DNA of 64,000 bases from Lachnospiraceae bacterium (GTDB lineage Bacteria; Bacillota; Clostridia; Lachnospirales; Lachnospiraceae). Both the position numbers and the translations under genes were made by a program. Below the pieces are notes generated by a model. It searched no databases. It was not told the DNA's origin and saw nothing but the letters and a program-made list of their open reading frames with translations. Positions 47,989 to 56,811 of the stretch are shown piece by piece. Location of the stretch: positions 154,756-218,755 of the forward strand of contig CAJTDD010000006.1 of the NCBI GenBank assembly GCA_910574885.1, read 5' to 3'. Position 1 is the first letter of the stretch. Each line of letters opens with the position of its first letter.

Positions 47989-49314
47989 ATGAAGGATTTA
48001 ACGAGAGAACATGAGTTAAAGACAATATTTTTATTTTCACTGCCAATTTTGGTCGGCAATCTATTCCAGCAACTATATAATCTTGCGGATACGGTTATTG
48101 TAGGTAATTTTTTGGGGAAAGAATGTCTGGCGGCGGTAGGGTTCAGTTTTCAGATACACTATCTGCTGATTGCCCTTTCTATGGGCATTTCAATGGGGGC
48201 AAGCATATTGGTTTCACGTTATTTTGGCAGTAAGGACATGGAATCTGCGAAAAAAGTTATGGATACGGGATTTGCTTTCTGCTTTTGCCTCAGTTTGATA
48301 ATTGCTGCTTTGGGCATATGTTTTTCCTATCAGATTCTGCTTGTCTTCCGAGTGCCGTCCGCTTTGCTTGAAGCGGCTGACATATATCTTAAAATTATGT
48401 TTATCGGCGTTATCCCCACGTTTGCATATAACGCGCTTACAAATATTCTTCGCGGGATGGGGGATTCAAAAACACCTACATATATTCTGATAGTGGCAGC
48501 GCTTCTGAATATTGTGCTTGATATATTGTTCATTAAGGCATTCGGAATGGGTGTGGCAGGGGCGGCATTTGCGACTGTGTTATCGCAGCTTTTGTCATTT
48601 ATCGTTTGTATGGTATATATGAAAATACATTATCGCAGCTTGTTTATTAATGTATTGCATTTACAGTTTGACAAGGCAGAATTAAAAAAGAGCTTGAAGA
48701 TAGGTACGCCCGCCATGATACAGCAAGTATTTGTGAGTGTGGGATTTATGTCATTGCAGTTTCTGATTAATGGGTTTGGCACGGATTGCATGGCGGCATA
48801 TACTGCCGCATCTAAGGTAGATGCTTTTGCAGAAATGCCCGCCTTGAACTTAGGGCAGGCTATGACTAATTTTACTGCCCAGAATTTAGGGGCAAAAAGG
48901 AAAGACAGGGTATTGAAAGGCGGGAAATACGCATTGGTTATGGGGATTGCAGTATCAGCGTGTATTTCTGTTGTCATTGTATTGTTTCCGTCTGTATTTA
49001 TATCAATATTCAATAGGGATACGTCTGTTTTAGATATTGGCAACAGCTATCTGAAGATTGTGCCTGCTTTTTATATTATCTTTGCAGCCATGCAGGTATT
49101 AAACGGATTGCTTTTGGGGTATGGAAAATCATTTGTGCCGATGATTGCTTCCATATGTTCCCTGTGCTGTCTTCAAGTGCCTGTCGCTATTATTTTGTCT
49201 GGCACAAAGCTTGGTTATAATGGAATTTGGATAGCCGCTCCAATCGGCTGGTTTGGAGGGCTATTAATCCGCGCAATTTATTTTTATCATGTCAGCAAAA
49301 AAGAAAAACAATAA
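47989..49314 (+). CDS. MATE family efflux transporter (mobile cargo)
   Basis: 441 residues, start after GGAAAGAGGTTACGAA. Twelve hydrophobic segments with MATE hallmarks in both halves: FSLPILVGNLFQQLYNLADT, GASILVSRYFGS, GIIPTF-like IGVIPTFAYNALTNILRGMG and LKIGTPAMIQQVFVSVGFMS, then NFTAQNLGAKRKDR. It is clearly distinct from the MATE at 3.1-4.5 kb and more AT-rich. Together with the divergent MocR gene it forms a cargo unit, probably for efflux of a drug or metabolite. A terminator-like hairpin follows at 49542-49577. Confidence 0.93.
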   Translation: MKDLTREHELKTIFLFSLPILVGNLFQQLYNLADTVIVGNFLGKECLAAVGFSFQIHYLLIALSMGISMGASILVSRYFGSKDMESAKKVMDTGFAFCFCLSLIIAALGICFSYQILLVFRVPSALLEAADIYLKIMFIGVIPTFAYNALTNILRGMGDSKTPTYILIVAALLNIVLDILFIKAFGMGVAGAAFATVLSQLLSFIVCMVYMKIHYRSLFINVLHLQFDKAELKKSLKIGTPAMIQQVFVSVGFMSLQFLINGFGTDCMAAYTAASKVDAFAEMPALNLGQAMTNFTAQNLGAKRKDRVLKGGKYALVMGIAVSACISVVIVLFPSVFISIFNRDTSVLDIGNSYLKIVPAFYIIFAAMQVLNGLLLGYGKSFVPMIASICSLCCLQVPVAIILSGTKLGYNGIWIAAPIGWFGGLLIRAIYFYHVSKKEKQ

Positions 49315-49850
49315 AAATATACATAAAGAATTTTACCAAACTTGAATCAATGGATAAAAAATTAATGTGGCAATTTAAGCAACAGCTATCTGCAAAAAAA
49401 CAAATTTGTGTTGAGGATAAAAAGAAGATGGATAGCTATTGCTTATTGCCTGCATTTCATTCATAGCATGGATGTTCACCATATAAAAAAACGGCGTGTG
49501 GTGGGCGGTATTGCTATGCCCTAAAAAACTTAACAGACACTCTCCAGACCTGTTTTTGAAGTTTGGAGGGTTTTTTATGTTCTTTTTTCGGGCGGTAATC
49601 TATCTGCTCATGCAACACAGAATTTATCCGTACATAGCATATCGGGGAATAGCAGGAAGCCAGTTAAAAAAATCCCTGCCCATGCAACGCTACTTCTTGC
49701 CATGCAACCAGAAGTATAATCTCCACTTAACAGAATATGTATCTCCTATAACCGTAGAGGTCACCGAGCCTTTGCGGTTTTTCTTTTGTCGTTTTTTATC
49801 GGAATGTGCCGCAGGGCTGTTTCTGCTGTTGGCTGCCGTTCGCCTCCTAT
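49315..49850. other. Non-coding spacer after the MATE gene
   Basis: About 540 bp. A 38-codon frame beginning MDKKLMWQFKQQLSAKKQI (49351-49466) has no convincing ribosome site and I do not support it. A second frame extending into the next gene's start is explained by the terminator, direct short repeats (CATGCAAC at 49611, 49682 and 49701) and the leader hairpin. Confidence 0.4.
49542..49577 (+). terminator. Terminator hairpin after the MATE gene
   Basis: CTCCAGAC at about 49542-49549 pairs with GTTTGGAG at 49561-49568 (one G:T), followed by a run of T. Confidence 0.65.
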
Positions 49851-49893
49851 CCAATCTGGTTTTTAGCATTTTCAAAAATTTCAGATTGGAGGA
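49851..49893 (+). promoter_or_regulatory. Hairpin that covers the ribosome site of the sigma-like gene
   Basis: CCAATCTG at 49851-49858 is exactly complementary to CAGATTGG at 49882-49889. The latter overlaps the ribosome site GGAGGA (49888-49893), so a folded mRNA would hinder translation of the ATG at 49901. Confidence 0.6.
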
Positions 49894-49900
49894 AAAAAGA

Positions 49901-50326
49901 ATGGCATACAACAACGGACGGGAGAACAGGAAATGGCTTATCTGGAAAGAAGCCGAGGAAAAAATATTACGGGAGCATGGAGTTTATGAAACCACCATTG
50001 AACAAATCCGCACAGACGACAGGGCAGACTTCAATTCCAACAGGCGGTTTTACCATTGGACAAGCGACTTTGGCGAATACCTTGAGGGAATGGCAGACAG
50101 GGAGCGGAATGCCGAGGTAAAGACCGTTGCTGATTTACTGGATGAGATTGAGGACGAAACTCTGTATCGGGCATTGCTTACGGTGGACAGGCGTACCCTG
50201 CAAATCATCCTGCTGAAAATGCAGGGCTATTCCACAAAGGAAATTGCACCGCTTGTTGGATTGACAACAGGGGCTATTTATGCACGATTAGACCATCTGC
50301 GGAAAAAGTTGCGGAAGATTTTATAA
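49901..50326 (+). CDS. Sigma-70 region 4-like HTH protein of the mobile element (copy 1)
   Basis: 141 residues from the ATG at 49901 after GGAGGAAAAAAG. N-terminal AYNNGRENRKWLIWKEAEEK and a middle acidic region are followed by a sigma region 4-type helix-turn-helix: LLTVDRRTLQIILLKMQGYS, TKEIAPLVGLTTGAIYARLD, HLRKKLRKIL. Such small sigma-like proteins are conserved in Tn4451- and Tn1549-type elements, near the recombinase, and probably activate element genes. It is convergent with the recombinase gene. Confidence 0.85.
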   Translation: MAYNNGRENRKWLIWKEAEEKILREHGVYETTIEQIRTDDRADFNSNRRFYHWTSDFGEYLEGMADRERNAEVKTVADLLDEIEDETLYRALLTVDRRTLQIILLKMQGYSTKEIAPLVGLTTGAIYARLDHLRKKLRKIL

Positions 50327-50475
50327 CCAACTAATAAGAACACGAGTCATTGGGGAGGGGTAAACTGCTAATTTCTCTCCAATTCGACAAATCAGTGTGC
50401 AACAATCAAATATCGCTGCTGTTACAGAATGTTTCCGTCTGGCTGCTGATGCGGTCAGGCGCTTTTTTTGCCCGA

Positions 50476-53409
50476 TCACACCAGCCCAACAAAACGGTAG
50501 TAGATTTTAATGTCCTGGTGTCTTTGACCGTCTATGATGGTTCGTTCTCCAACTTCAATGCGGTCAATCAGTTCCTCAATGATTTCCCGGTTCAGTTCCT
50601 GCAAGTCCAGATACTGCCGTATGGTTCCGGCCCACTGGTGGATATTGGCGATGTCCTGCTGGGCTTTTCGTTCCCCGGCTAACAGACTGTCCAGGCCTTC
50701 CGATTTCTGGATGCGTTCCTGCTCGTTCTTTTGAATCAGAACCGAGAAGGAATCGCCGCTGATTGCCCCGCTTACCTTATCTTCATAAAGTTTTGCGGTG
50801 ATCTGTTCCAGCTCCTCCAAACGCCGCCGCAAACGGCTGATTTCCTGTCGGTAGTCCTCTTGTTGCGCGGCGCTTGCGGATTGGATGTGCTGTTTCAGCT
50901 TATCCAGTACAGCGGCTTCATCGGCTGCAACCGCTTTGCCATGCGCCCGGATTTCACTCAGCACCAGGTTTTTCAGGCTGATCTCAAAAATCCGGTGCCA
51001 GGAGCAGATGCTGTGTCCGGTAGTGGCAAACCGGGAGCAGAAATAAGAAGTATAGTGCTTGACAGTGCCATTTTTCCGGCGCTGTGTTTCGCGGGCGGCA
51101 ACCAGAGGATGCCCGCAGTCTGCGCAGACCAGCTTTCCGGTAAACAGAGATGCTTGGGGCGGCGTATTGTTAGCGGAAATCTGTTTCGCCGCCTGATTGA
51201 TTTTCTGAACCGCCTCCCACAGCTCCGGCCCGATAATCGCCTCGTGCGCGCCCTCATGGGAAATCCATTCCGATTCCGGTTTCCTTATCATGGTCTTATC
51301 CTTATAGGAACGGGAACCGGTGTAGTTCTGTGTGAGCGTACCGGCATAAACATCATCGTTCAGAAGGCTTCGGACGGTTGCGTAAGCCCACAGCCGGGAA
51401 TACTTGCAGCTGCCATTTCCGTAATGGACCGCCCAGTACCAGCGGGGAGGGAGAATCCCTTTCTCATTCAGGGCGGCGGCAATTTTCCCATAGGCCATGC
51501 CGGACTGACGCATCTGGAATATCTGCCGCACAACAGCGGCGGATTCCCCGTCAATGACCAGCTTGTGTTTGTCCTCCTCGCTCTTGCGGTATCCGTAGGG
51601 AGCGTAGGCGGCAAGATACTGGCCGCTTTTCTTCTTGGCATGAAGCACCGACTTGACCTTGCTGGACAGGTCCTTGAGATGGTAGTCATTCATCAGACTG
51701 CGGAAGTGCAGCATATCGGTGTTGTCCCCCTCGCTGTCCAGGCAGTCCAGAACCGACACGAACCGGCATCCGAGGGAGGGGAAAATGACGTCCGTATAAC
51801 GGCCCACCTCCACAAAATCCCTGCCTAAACGGGAAAGGTCCTTTACCAGAATCAGGTTGATCAGGCCATGCCTTGCGTCCTCCAGCATTTCCAAAAATCC
51901 GGGCCGCTGAAAATTGCCGCCGCTGTACCCATCGTCCTGATAGGTCTTGACCTCTATCCAGCCGTTGAGCATGACGAATTTGGAGAGGATTTCATGTTCC
52001 GGGACTGCCTCCGCCTTTTCTGCCCGTTCCGCTTCATATTTCTGCATCAGGGTCTGAAATACCGTCTGCGGGATGGAGCCGGTGCATTTGTCCTCGTAGA
52101 GATTCTGCATCAGGCGCTCCAAATCGGAAATACGGGCTAAGGAGGATTTTAATTCCTGCTCATAGGAGAAAAGCCGGGTGTGGGATTCCTTCTCCTTCAG
52201 CCGGAGAATCTCGCCCATCAGCCGGTCCGGGTCATATTCCGCAAAGCGGGCCTTTTCCCGGATGTCCTCCAATACCAGCTGGGTCAGCACCGTTTCATAG
52301 ATGGTGTGGATGGTACACGCGCCCCTTCCGCTGCGGGAGTAGTTGCCGCAGATGAAAGAGCTGTACCGTCCCGGCCTGCCATCCTTATAGGTGAACTTTT
52401 CGATGTGGTTCCGCATTTTGAAACCGCAGTCGGCACAGTACACAAGTCCGGTGAAGATGCTCTTGCAGCCATCGGACGGGGCGCTTTTCCGCACCTTCTT
52501 TTTGCCGATGCTGGCTACGGTATCCCACAGTTCCCGCGAAATAATAGCTTCGTGGGTCCCCTCCACCCGAATCCACTCGTCCTCCGATTTATTGACGAGC
52601 TTGCGGGATTTATAGGAGAGTGTGCCGCTTTTGCCCTGTACCATGTTCCCGATGTAGACCTCGTTGCGGACCATGTTTTTAACCGTCTGGTCGGCCCATT
52701 TGTGGTTGACCCTGCGGGGGTCGCTCTGGCTCTGGCCCTTGCGCTGGTAGTACAGCACACCGGGCGGCTGAATCCCTTCTTCATTGAGCGCCACCGCGAT
52801 GGCGTGAAATCCCATGCCTGATGCCCGCATTTCAAAGATACGGCGCACAACCGGCGCGGTTTCCTCGTCAATCACCAGATGGTGCTTATCCAGCGGGTCG
52901 CGCCGGTAGCCATAGGCGGGGTAGGTTCCCATGAATTTTCCGTTTTCGGCACAGGCTCTTTTGACCGCCTTGACCTTCTTGCTGGTGTCCCGGCTGTAAA
53001 ATTCATTAAATAAGTTCAAAAAGCACATGACATCGGTGCTTCCGTTGTCGCTCATGGTGTCAATGCCGTTGTTCAGTGCGATGAACCGGCAGCCAAGGGA
53101 AGGGAACAGGTAATCTGTATATTGCCCAAATTCGATATAGTTGCGGCCAAAACGGGAAAGGTCCTTCACCAGAATCACATTGATCCGCTTTGCCTTTGCG
53201 TCCTCGATTAACCGCCTGACGCCTGGGCGGTTGAAGTTCGTGCCGGAGTATCCGTCGTCGATATAGACATCGACCTCATTCCAGCCGCGCTGCCTGACAT
53301 AGTTTTGAAGCAGCAGCTTCTGGTTCTCAATGCTGACCGATTCCCCATCACGTTCATCGTCGTTGCTTAACCGGCAGTAGATGCCCACGTTGTATGTTGT
53401 ATCCATCAT
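50476..53409 (-). CDS. In-frame fusion of two large serine recombinases
   Basis: 977 residues from the ATG at 53409, after GGGAGGTAAAAG. Unit 1 (about 1-470) has the resolvase domain with catalytic Ser15 in IYCRLSNDDERDG, VKDLSRFGRNYIEF, the recombinase domain (YPAYGYRRDPLDKHHL, NEVYIGNMVQGKSG), a zinc ribbon (LVYCADCGFKMRN) and a coiled coil. At about residue 471 a second unit starts abruptly: KFVMLNGWIEVKTYQDDGYS, VKDLSRLGRDFVEVGRYTDV, the recombinase domain (YAPYGYRKSEEDKHKL), zinc ribbon (LVCADCGHPLVAA), coiled coil and end. Unit 2 lacks the first strand with the catalytic Ser. A normal member is 480-560 residues. This looks like a fusion of two related genes by deletion. Activity, if any, would rest on unit 1. 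Confidence 0.9.
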   Translation of the reverse strand: MMDTTYNVGIYCRLSNDDERDGESVSIENQKLLLQNYVRQRGWNEVDVYIDDGYSGTNFNRPGVRRLIEDAKAKRINVILVKDLSRFGRNYIEFGQYTDYLFPSLGCRFIALNNGIDTMSDNGSTDVMCFLNLFNEFYSRDTSKKVKAVKRACAENGKFMGTYPAYGYRRDPLDKHHLVIDEETAPVVRRIFEMRASGMGFHAIAVALNEEGIQPPGVLYYQRKGQSQSDPRRVNHKWADQTVKNMVRNEVYIGNMVQGKSGTLSYKSRKLVNKSEDEWIRVEGTHEAIISRELWDTVASIGKKKVRKSAPSDGCKSIFTGLVYCADCGFKMRNHIEKFTYKDGRPGRYSSFICGNYSRSGRGACTIHTIYETVLTQLVLEDIREKARFAEYDPDRLMGEILRLKEKESHTRLFSYEQELKSSLARISDLERLMQNLYEDKCTGSIPQTVFQTLMQKYEAERAEKAEAVPEHEILSKFVMLNGWIEVKTYQDDGYSGGNFQRPGFLEMLEDARHGLINLILVKDLSRLGRDFVEVGRYTDVIFPSLGCRFVSVLDCLDSEGDNTDMLHFRSLMNDYHLKDLSSKVKSVLHAKKKSGQYLAAYAPYGYRKSEEDKHKLVIDGESAAVVRQIFQMRQSGMAYGKIAAALNEKGILPPRWYWAVHYGNGSCKYSRLWAYATVRSLLNDDVYAGTLTQNYTGSRSYKDKTMIRKPESEWISHEGAHEAIIGPELWEAVQKINQAAKQISANNTPPQASLFTGKLVCADCGHPLVAARETQRRKNGTVKHYTSYFCSRFATTGHSICSWHRIFEISLKNLVLSEIRAHGKAVAADEAAVLDKLKQHIQSASAAQQEDYRQEISRLRRRLEELEQITAKLYEDKVSGAISGDSFSVLIQKNEQERIQKSEGLDSLLAGERKAQQDIANIHQWAGTIRQYLDLQELNREIIEELIDRIEVGERTIIDGQRHQDIKIYYRFVGLV

Positions 53410-53544
53410 CTTTCTTTTACCTCCCGACCATCTCAGAATCCATACCTCGTGCGGCAAAATGGCTCCGCAGGTTTTACCCTGCATGAATATCTTACCGGAG
53501 AATCCACCGCCGCGCAATGATACGGCAGGCCGCGAGGCTTTCTG

Positions 53545-53718
53545 TTATCTGGAACCGCTGGCAGCTGGAATGGCTTCCGACATGGCGCGTCTGACTGCCA
53601 GCTGTTCCAGCGTCTTTCCCAGGTCCTTTTCTCCCGAAAAAAAGCTGGTGACGCGATAAATTGTTTTCCCGATCCGCACCTCTTTGTAGGAGCTTGTCGG
53701 GGTTGTCTGTTTGGTCAT
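53545..53718 (-). CDS. tnpW: TnpW family transposon protein
   Basis: 57 residues from the ATG at 53718, after GGAGGTGCG. It reads MTKQTTPTSSYKEVRIGKTI, YRVTSFFSGEKDLGKTLEQL, AVRRAMSEAI, the usual TnpW pattern of Clostridia mobilizable transposons (a small protein with a beta-hairpin and one helix, encoded next to the large serine recombinase). The role is not established; the position suggests an accessory of recombination or transfer. Confidence 0.88.
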   Translation of the reverse strand: MTKQTTPTSSYKEVRIGKTIYRVTSFFSGEKDLGKTLEQLAVRRAMSEAIPAASGSR

Positions 53719-54219
53719 AAAGACGCACCTCCGTTCAAAAATTGTTTTTACTCTATGGTTAAAAAGCAGCCGTATCGAAAGATAAGGGCGGCGGTTGCCG
53801 CTGAACACCGTCCGGTACGGCTGCTGAAATTCTGTTTGGATGGTTCGTCATATTTGCCACGCCCCCTGACGATGGGGACATAACAGGCCGCTCCCGGCAG
53901 AGCTGTCATAACTCCGCAGCGCCGTTTTTCTCGCGCACCGCAGGGTTCCCCCCAAGTCTTTGGCGGGCCGTGAGGAAGTATCTTTAAGCCCCCGTACCAT
54001 CATCGCGCCCGGAACGCCATCTCCGGGTTTAAGGCTGGACGTAGATCGCTCGGATTGCCTGTCTGTCATCACCTCCTGCAAGCAACCGTCCTGGCGGCGC
54101 GCCTTTTCCGCTTCGATACGGGTTATGTACCTGTTATGCCGTATATTCAGTTGTCAAGCTGCAATGAGGGGCAAGAGGACTTGTCCCTTCAATGTGTAGG
54201 CATTGGGAAAGGCGATTTG
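53719..54219. other. GC-rich non-coding spacer of the mobile element
   Basis: About 500 bp without a supported gene. A 73-codon minus-strand frame (53848-54069) has GGAGGTG only 2 bp before its ATG and lacks recognizable domains, so I leave it out. The place, between TnpW and the sigma-like gene, suggests a leader or regulatory RNA, but no fold was confirmed. Confidence 0.35.
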
Positions 54220-54690
54220 TTAAGCCTTTTTCAAAAAAATCTTGATTTTATTTATTCGCTGTGTGATTGCGCTCCGGGAACAGTTCCACAGCCTTGCGAC
54301 ATCGGCCTGCCGGTATCCGTCCACAATGAGCAGGGTCAGCAGTTCCAGATCGTCCTCCGGCAATTTGCAGAGCCGCCGGTACAGCAGTTCATCCTCCAGG
54401 GAGGACAGCCAGCCAAACCGCCGGGAATCCACATCGCCGGTGTCCCAGGTGCAGGACAGGGATTCAAATTTTCGGAACAGGCAGGACTGCTCGCTCTCGT
54501 CCTCACACTGTTCGCTGGGAAGGGCCTGTACGCGGTTCTGATAGGTTCGCTGGCTGCAAAACCAGGTCCAGTCATATTCCTTCATCGCCGCGATCTGCCT
54601 ATCGTCCATACCGGCTGCGCGGTATTCCTGTTCCAGCCGGGTCCATTCTGCATCAAACTTCCTTTTCTCATATCCATAGTGAAAGCCCAT
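54220..54690 (-). CDS. Sigma-70 region 4-like HTH protein of the mobile element (copy 2)
   Basis: 156 residues from the ATG at 54690 (MGFHYGYEKRKFDAEWTRLE), after GGAGGAAAACT. The N-terminal part carries AAMKEYDWTWFCSQRTYQNR. The C-terminal helix-turn-helix is sigma region 4-like (DDLELLTLLIVDGYRQADVA, RLWNCSRSAITQRINKIKIF). It is the counterpart, in the GC-rich half of the region, of the gene at 49901. The presence of two such genes fits the idea that two elements were joined. Confidence 0.85.
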   Translation of the reverse strand: MGFHYGYEKRKFDAEWTRLEQEYRAAGMDDRQIAAMKEYDWTWFCSQRTYQNRVQALPSEQCEDESEQSCLFRKFESLSCTWDTGDVDSRRFGWLSSLEDELLYRRLCKLPEDDLELLTLLIVDGYRQADVARLWNCSRSAITQRINKIKIFLKKA

Positions 54691-55437
54691 AGTTTTCCTC
54701 CATTTCGATTCAGGCGTGGTTGACGGGTGAATCGAATGGAGGCGGGGATCGGCAGCGGTACACATCGGGAGGTTTCCCTAAAAATCGACAATAAGAAACG
54801 CCAGCTTCTCGCAATAAGAAACTGGCGCAACAAAAAAGACTATGATTATGCTGATTTATATGGATTGATAATACTGATAGATAACTATAATATCCCGGAG
54901 GAGGGCCTATGCTTTTTTTAATTGATATATATCATAGCTATTACAAATGAATATTGCAGACATGGCGGTATCCTCCTATATACCGCCCCTGCTGATTGCT
55001 GAGGGTCATCTGGGGGTCTGCTTTTTAGCAAAAAGAAATGGCGGCCTTGATTACTCAAAACCGCCGAAGAAATCAGCTGTGCAGGAAAGCGCGCGAAATC
55101 CTCTGCCCGTCAGCGGTTTTTTTCTTTCCCCGCTGTGGAGGCAGATGTTTTATATTGATTTACCACAAGCATAACCTACAAATGTTATACAAACTTCCTA
55201 CTGCCAAGAGGATTGCTTCAAGGATAGATGGAACAGGGATTACAACAATCCGAATGACGCCACTCTTGGCCGCCTCAATGAATGTGCCAAAGACACCCCG
55301 GTCTACTCCCTCATTTAGTGTAGGCAGATTGTTCAAAGTCACCGCTGGTCGTATGGACGTGTCAAAAGGGCTGCTGTACGATGGTTTTTTTCTTTTGCCG
55401 CCATTCAACAAATCAATCCATATATAGAGTTTATCTC
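54691..55437. other. Spacer of about 750 bp between the sigma-like gene and the ECF/ABC cassette
   Basis: Visible structures are a hairpin at about 54802-54827 (CGCCAG with CTGGCG) and an AAAACCGCC/GCGGTTTTT arrangement at 55058-55130. A related AAAACCGCCG/AACGGTTTTT arrangement lies at 58962-59014 on the other side of the ABC cassette. A minus-strand open frame 55160-55437 has no start of its own. No gene is supported. Confidence 0.4.
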
Positions 55438-55998
55438 TTATAGAATAGGCGTTTTCAATCCAACATAACCATTTAGAGCGGCCATAACCGCAATCACGAT
55501 GGTGATTATTACAAAAGCACCTAAGAACCTTGCCTTTACCAACCCCGCAACTTCCCGCAGAAACAGTACATAGAGGATGATTTTCCAAATCAAAACACCC
55601 ACAAAAATGATGCTCAATAGCATTCCCCATAGGGGACTGTTCCAAAACAAATAGAAATATACTTCTGTAATGGCAACTGTGATTGAACAGATGATATTGG
55701 GGAAAAAAGAAATTCCCCATGTTTGGATATAAGATTGAAGGTTGGTTTTACTGCCAAAGCATTTGCAAACCAGCCACATTACCGTACAAATGAGCAAATA
55801 GCTTGCAACGCCCAACACAATAGTTTTTAAGAGTTGGGGGCCATCGATTTGGAAGTTAGTATCGGATGCCTTTCGCAAGACCGAATCCAATACAGTAACC
55901 ATCAGTATCGTTATAGCCACAAGCAGCCATGCAATGCCTTTATATCGCTTATGATAAGCATTACCCGGCTTGTTGAGGGCTTCAAAAAAAAGCGACAT
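55438..55998 (-). CDS. Yip1-like multi-pass membrane protein
   Basis: 186 residues from the ATG at 55998, after GGAGGTTAATAGAACT. About five hydrophobic segments (IAWLLVAITILMVTVL, TIVLGVASYLLICTVMWLVC, WGMLLSIIFVGVLIWKIILY) and an overall pattern of the bacterial YIP1 family. It is the last gene of a minus-strand operon with ABC transporter, lipoprotein and ECF sigma genes and probably forms part of the envelope function controlled by that sigma factor. Exact role unknown. Confidence 0.75.
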   Translation of the reverse strand: MSLFFEALNKPGNAYHKRYKGIAWLLVAITILMVTVLDSVLRKASDTNFQIDGPQLLKTIVLGVASYLLICTVMWLVCKCFGSKTNLQSYIQTWGISFFPNIICSITVAITEVYFYLFWNSPLWGMLLSIIFVGVLIWKIILYVLFLREVAGLVKARFLGAFVIITIVIAVMAALNGYVGLKTPIL

Positions 55999-56005
55999 AG
56001 TTCTA

Positions 56006-56275
56006 TTAACCTCCAAAGAAACTAAGAAATATATTGGTGTAACGGGTTCCGAAAATCAAAGTAAAAGCTACTGCCTGCAAAGAAGAAATACCAAATGCAA
56101 CCCTCCACGGATATAGCGAAACAAACCTGCCAATTTTTTCTCTCAAAGCAGTTTCGTTCTGGTGGGCTTGGGCAAGCACGATATGAAGCATTTTTTCTTT
56201 CTGCTGTTCAGATGGAACTTCGACGTCCCTAATAGTTTCAAATGCCTTTTGCAAAGGATCATGGTTGATGGGCAT
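56006..56275 (-). CDS. Small membrane protein, probable anti-sigma factor
   Basis: 89 residues. A soluble N-terminal part (LQKAFETIRDVEVPSEQQKE, KMLHIVLAQAHQNETALREK) and one C-terminal membrane segment (AFGISSLQAVAFTLIFG). It starts at the ATG overlapping the stop of the ECF sigma gene (TAATG), so the two are translationally coupled, the usual layout of sigma/anti-sigma pairs. It has no zinc-binding HxxxCxxC motif, so the assignment rests on size, topology and position. Confidence 0.65.
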   Translation of the reverse strand: MPINHDPLQKAFETIRDVEVPSEQQKEKMLHIVLAQAHQNETALREKIGRFVSLYPWRVAFGISSLQAVAFTLIFGTRYTNIFLSFFGG

Positions 56276-56802
56276 TACTTTTCCTCCTTTCCATATAGGT
56301 TGATAAATGCACCTCTGGCCCGCTGCAACATACTTTCTACGGATTTCGGTGATTTATCAAGAATTTGAGCAATCTCTTTTACACGCTTTTCTTCGATGTA
56401 TTTGAGAAGCAAAACAATTTTATATTGCTGCGGTAACTGACGTAGACATTCTCTAACACGTTGACTTTCATAGGTCGTTTGCAGGTATTCTTCTAAGTCT
56501 TGGTTGTAATCACTGATCTGCTCGATCAAATTGCCATCAATGGGGATGGTATCGGACGGCTGACTATATTGCTTTCTGTAAAAGTCAAACAACCTATTTT
56601 TCGCTATCTTAAATACCCATGTTCTTTCCGAACAAAGTCCTCGGAATCCATTTATGCCCTTGTAAACCTCAAGAAAGATGTCCTGTGTTAAATCCTCGGC
56701 AAGAGAAACATCATAGCCAGTTCGCAGAAAAATATATTGGTATATTTCATCTACATAAGCCTTGTAGATGGAAATAAACTTCTGCTCTCCGTTTCCAGCC
56801 AT
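56275..56802 (-). CDS. ECF-type RNA polymerase sigma factor
   Basis: 175 residues from the ATG at 56802; the ATG 6 bp upstream abuts GAGGT directly. Region 2 is clear (KAYVDEIYQYIFLRTGYDVS, LAEDLTQDIFLEVYKGINGF, WVFKIAKNRLFDFYRKQ), as is region 4 (LRQLPQQYKIVLLLKYIEEK, RVKEIAQILDKSPKSVESML). It directs polymerase to a small set of promoters, most likely its own operon, and is probably held inactive by the membrane protein encoded directly after it. It lies between a lipoprotein gene and the anti-sigma-like gene. Confidence 0.93.
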   Translation of the reverse strand: MAGNGEQKFISIYKAYVDEIYQYIFLRTGYDVSLAEDLTQDIFLEVYKGINGFRGLCSERTWVFKIAKNRLFDFYRKQYSQPSDTIPIDGNLIEQISDYNQDLEEYLQTTYESQRVRECLRQLPQQYKIVLLLKYIEEKRVKEIAQILDKSPKSVESMLQRARGAFINLYGKEEK

Positions 56803-56811
56803 ACTCATACC

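Noticed and set aside
49496..49900. N-terminal extension of the sigma-like protein
   Set aside because: The ATG at 49901 has an optimal ribosome site; the upstream part runs through a terminator and the leader hairpin.
53848..54081. 77-codon minus-strand gene near TnpW
   Set aside because: The site GGAGGTG is only 2 bp from the ATG and the sequence is low in recognisable structure; kept as non-coding.
55160..55720. 186-codon minus-strand frame overlapping the Yip1-like gene
   Set aside because: Half of it is a shadow of the Yip1-like gene in another frame; the rest has no start or ribosome site.
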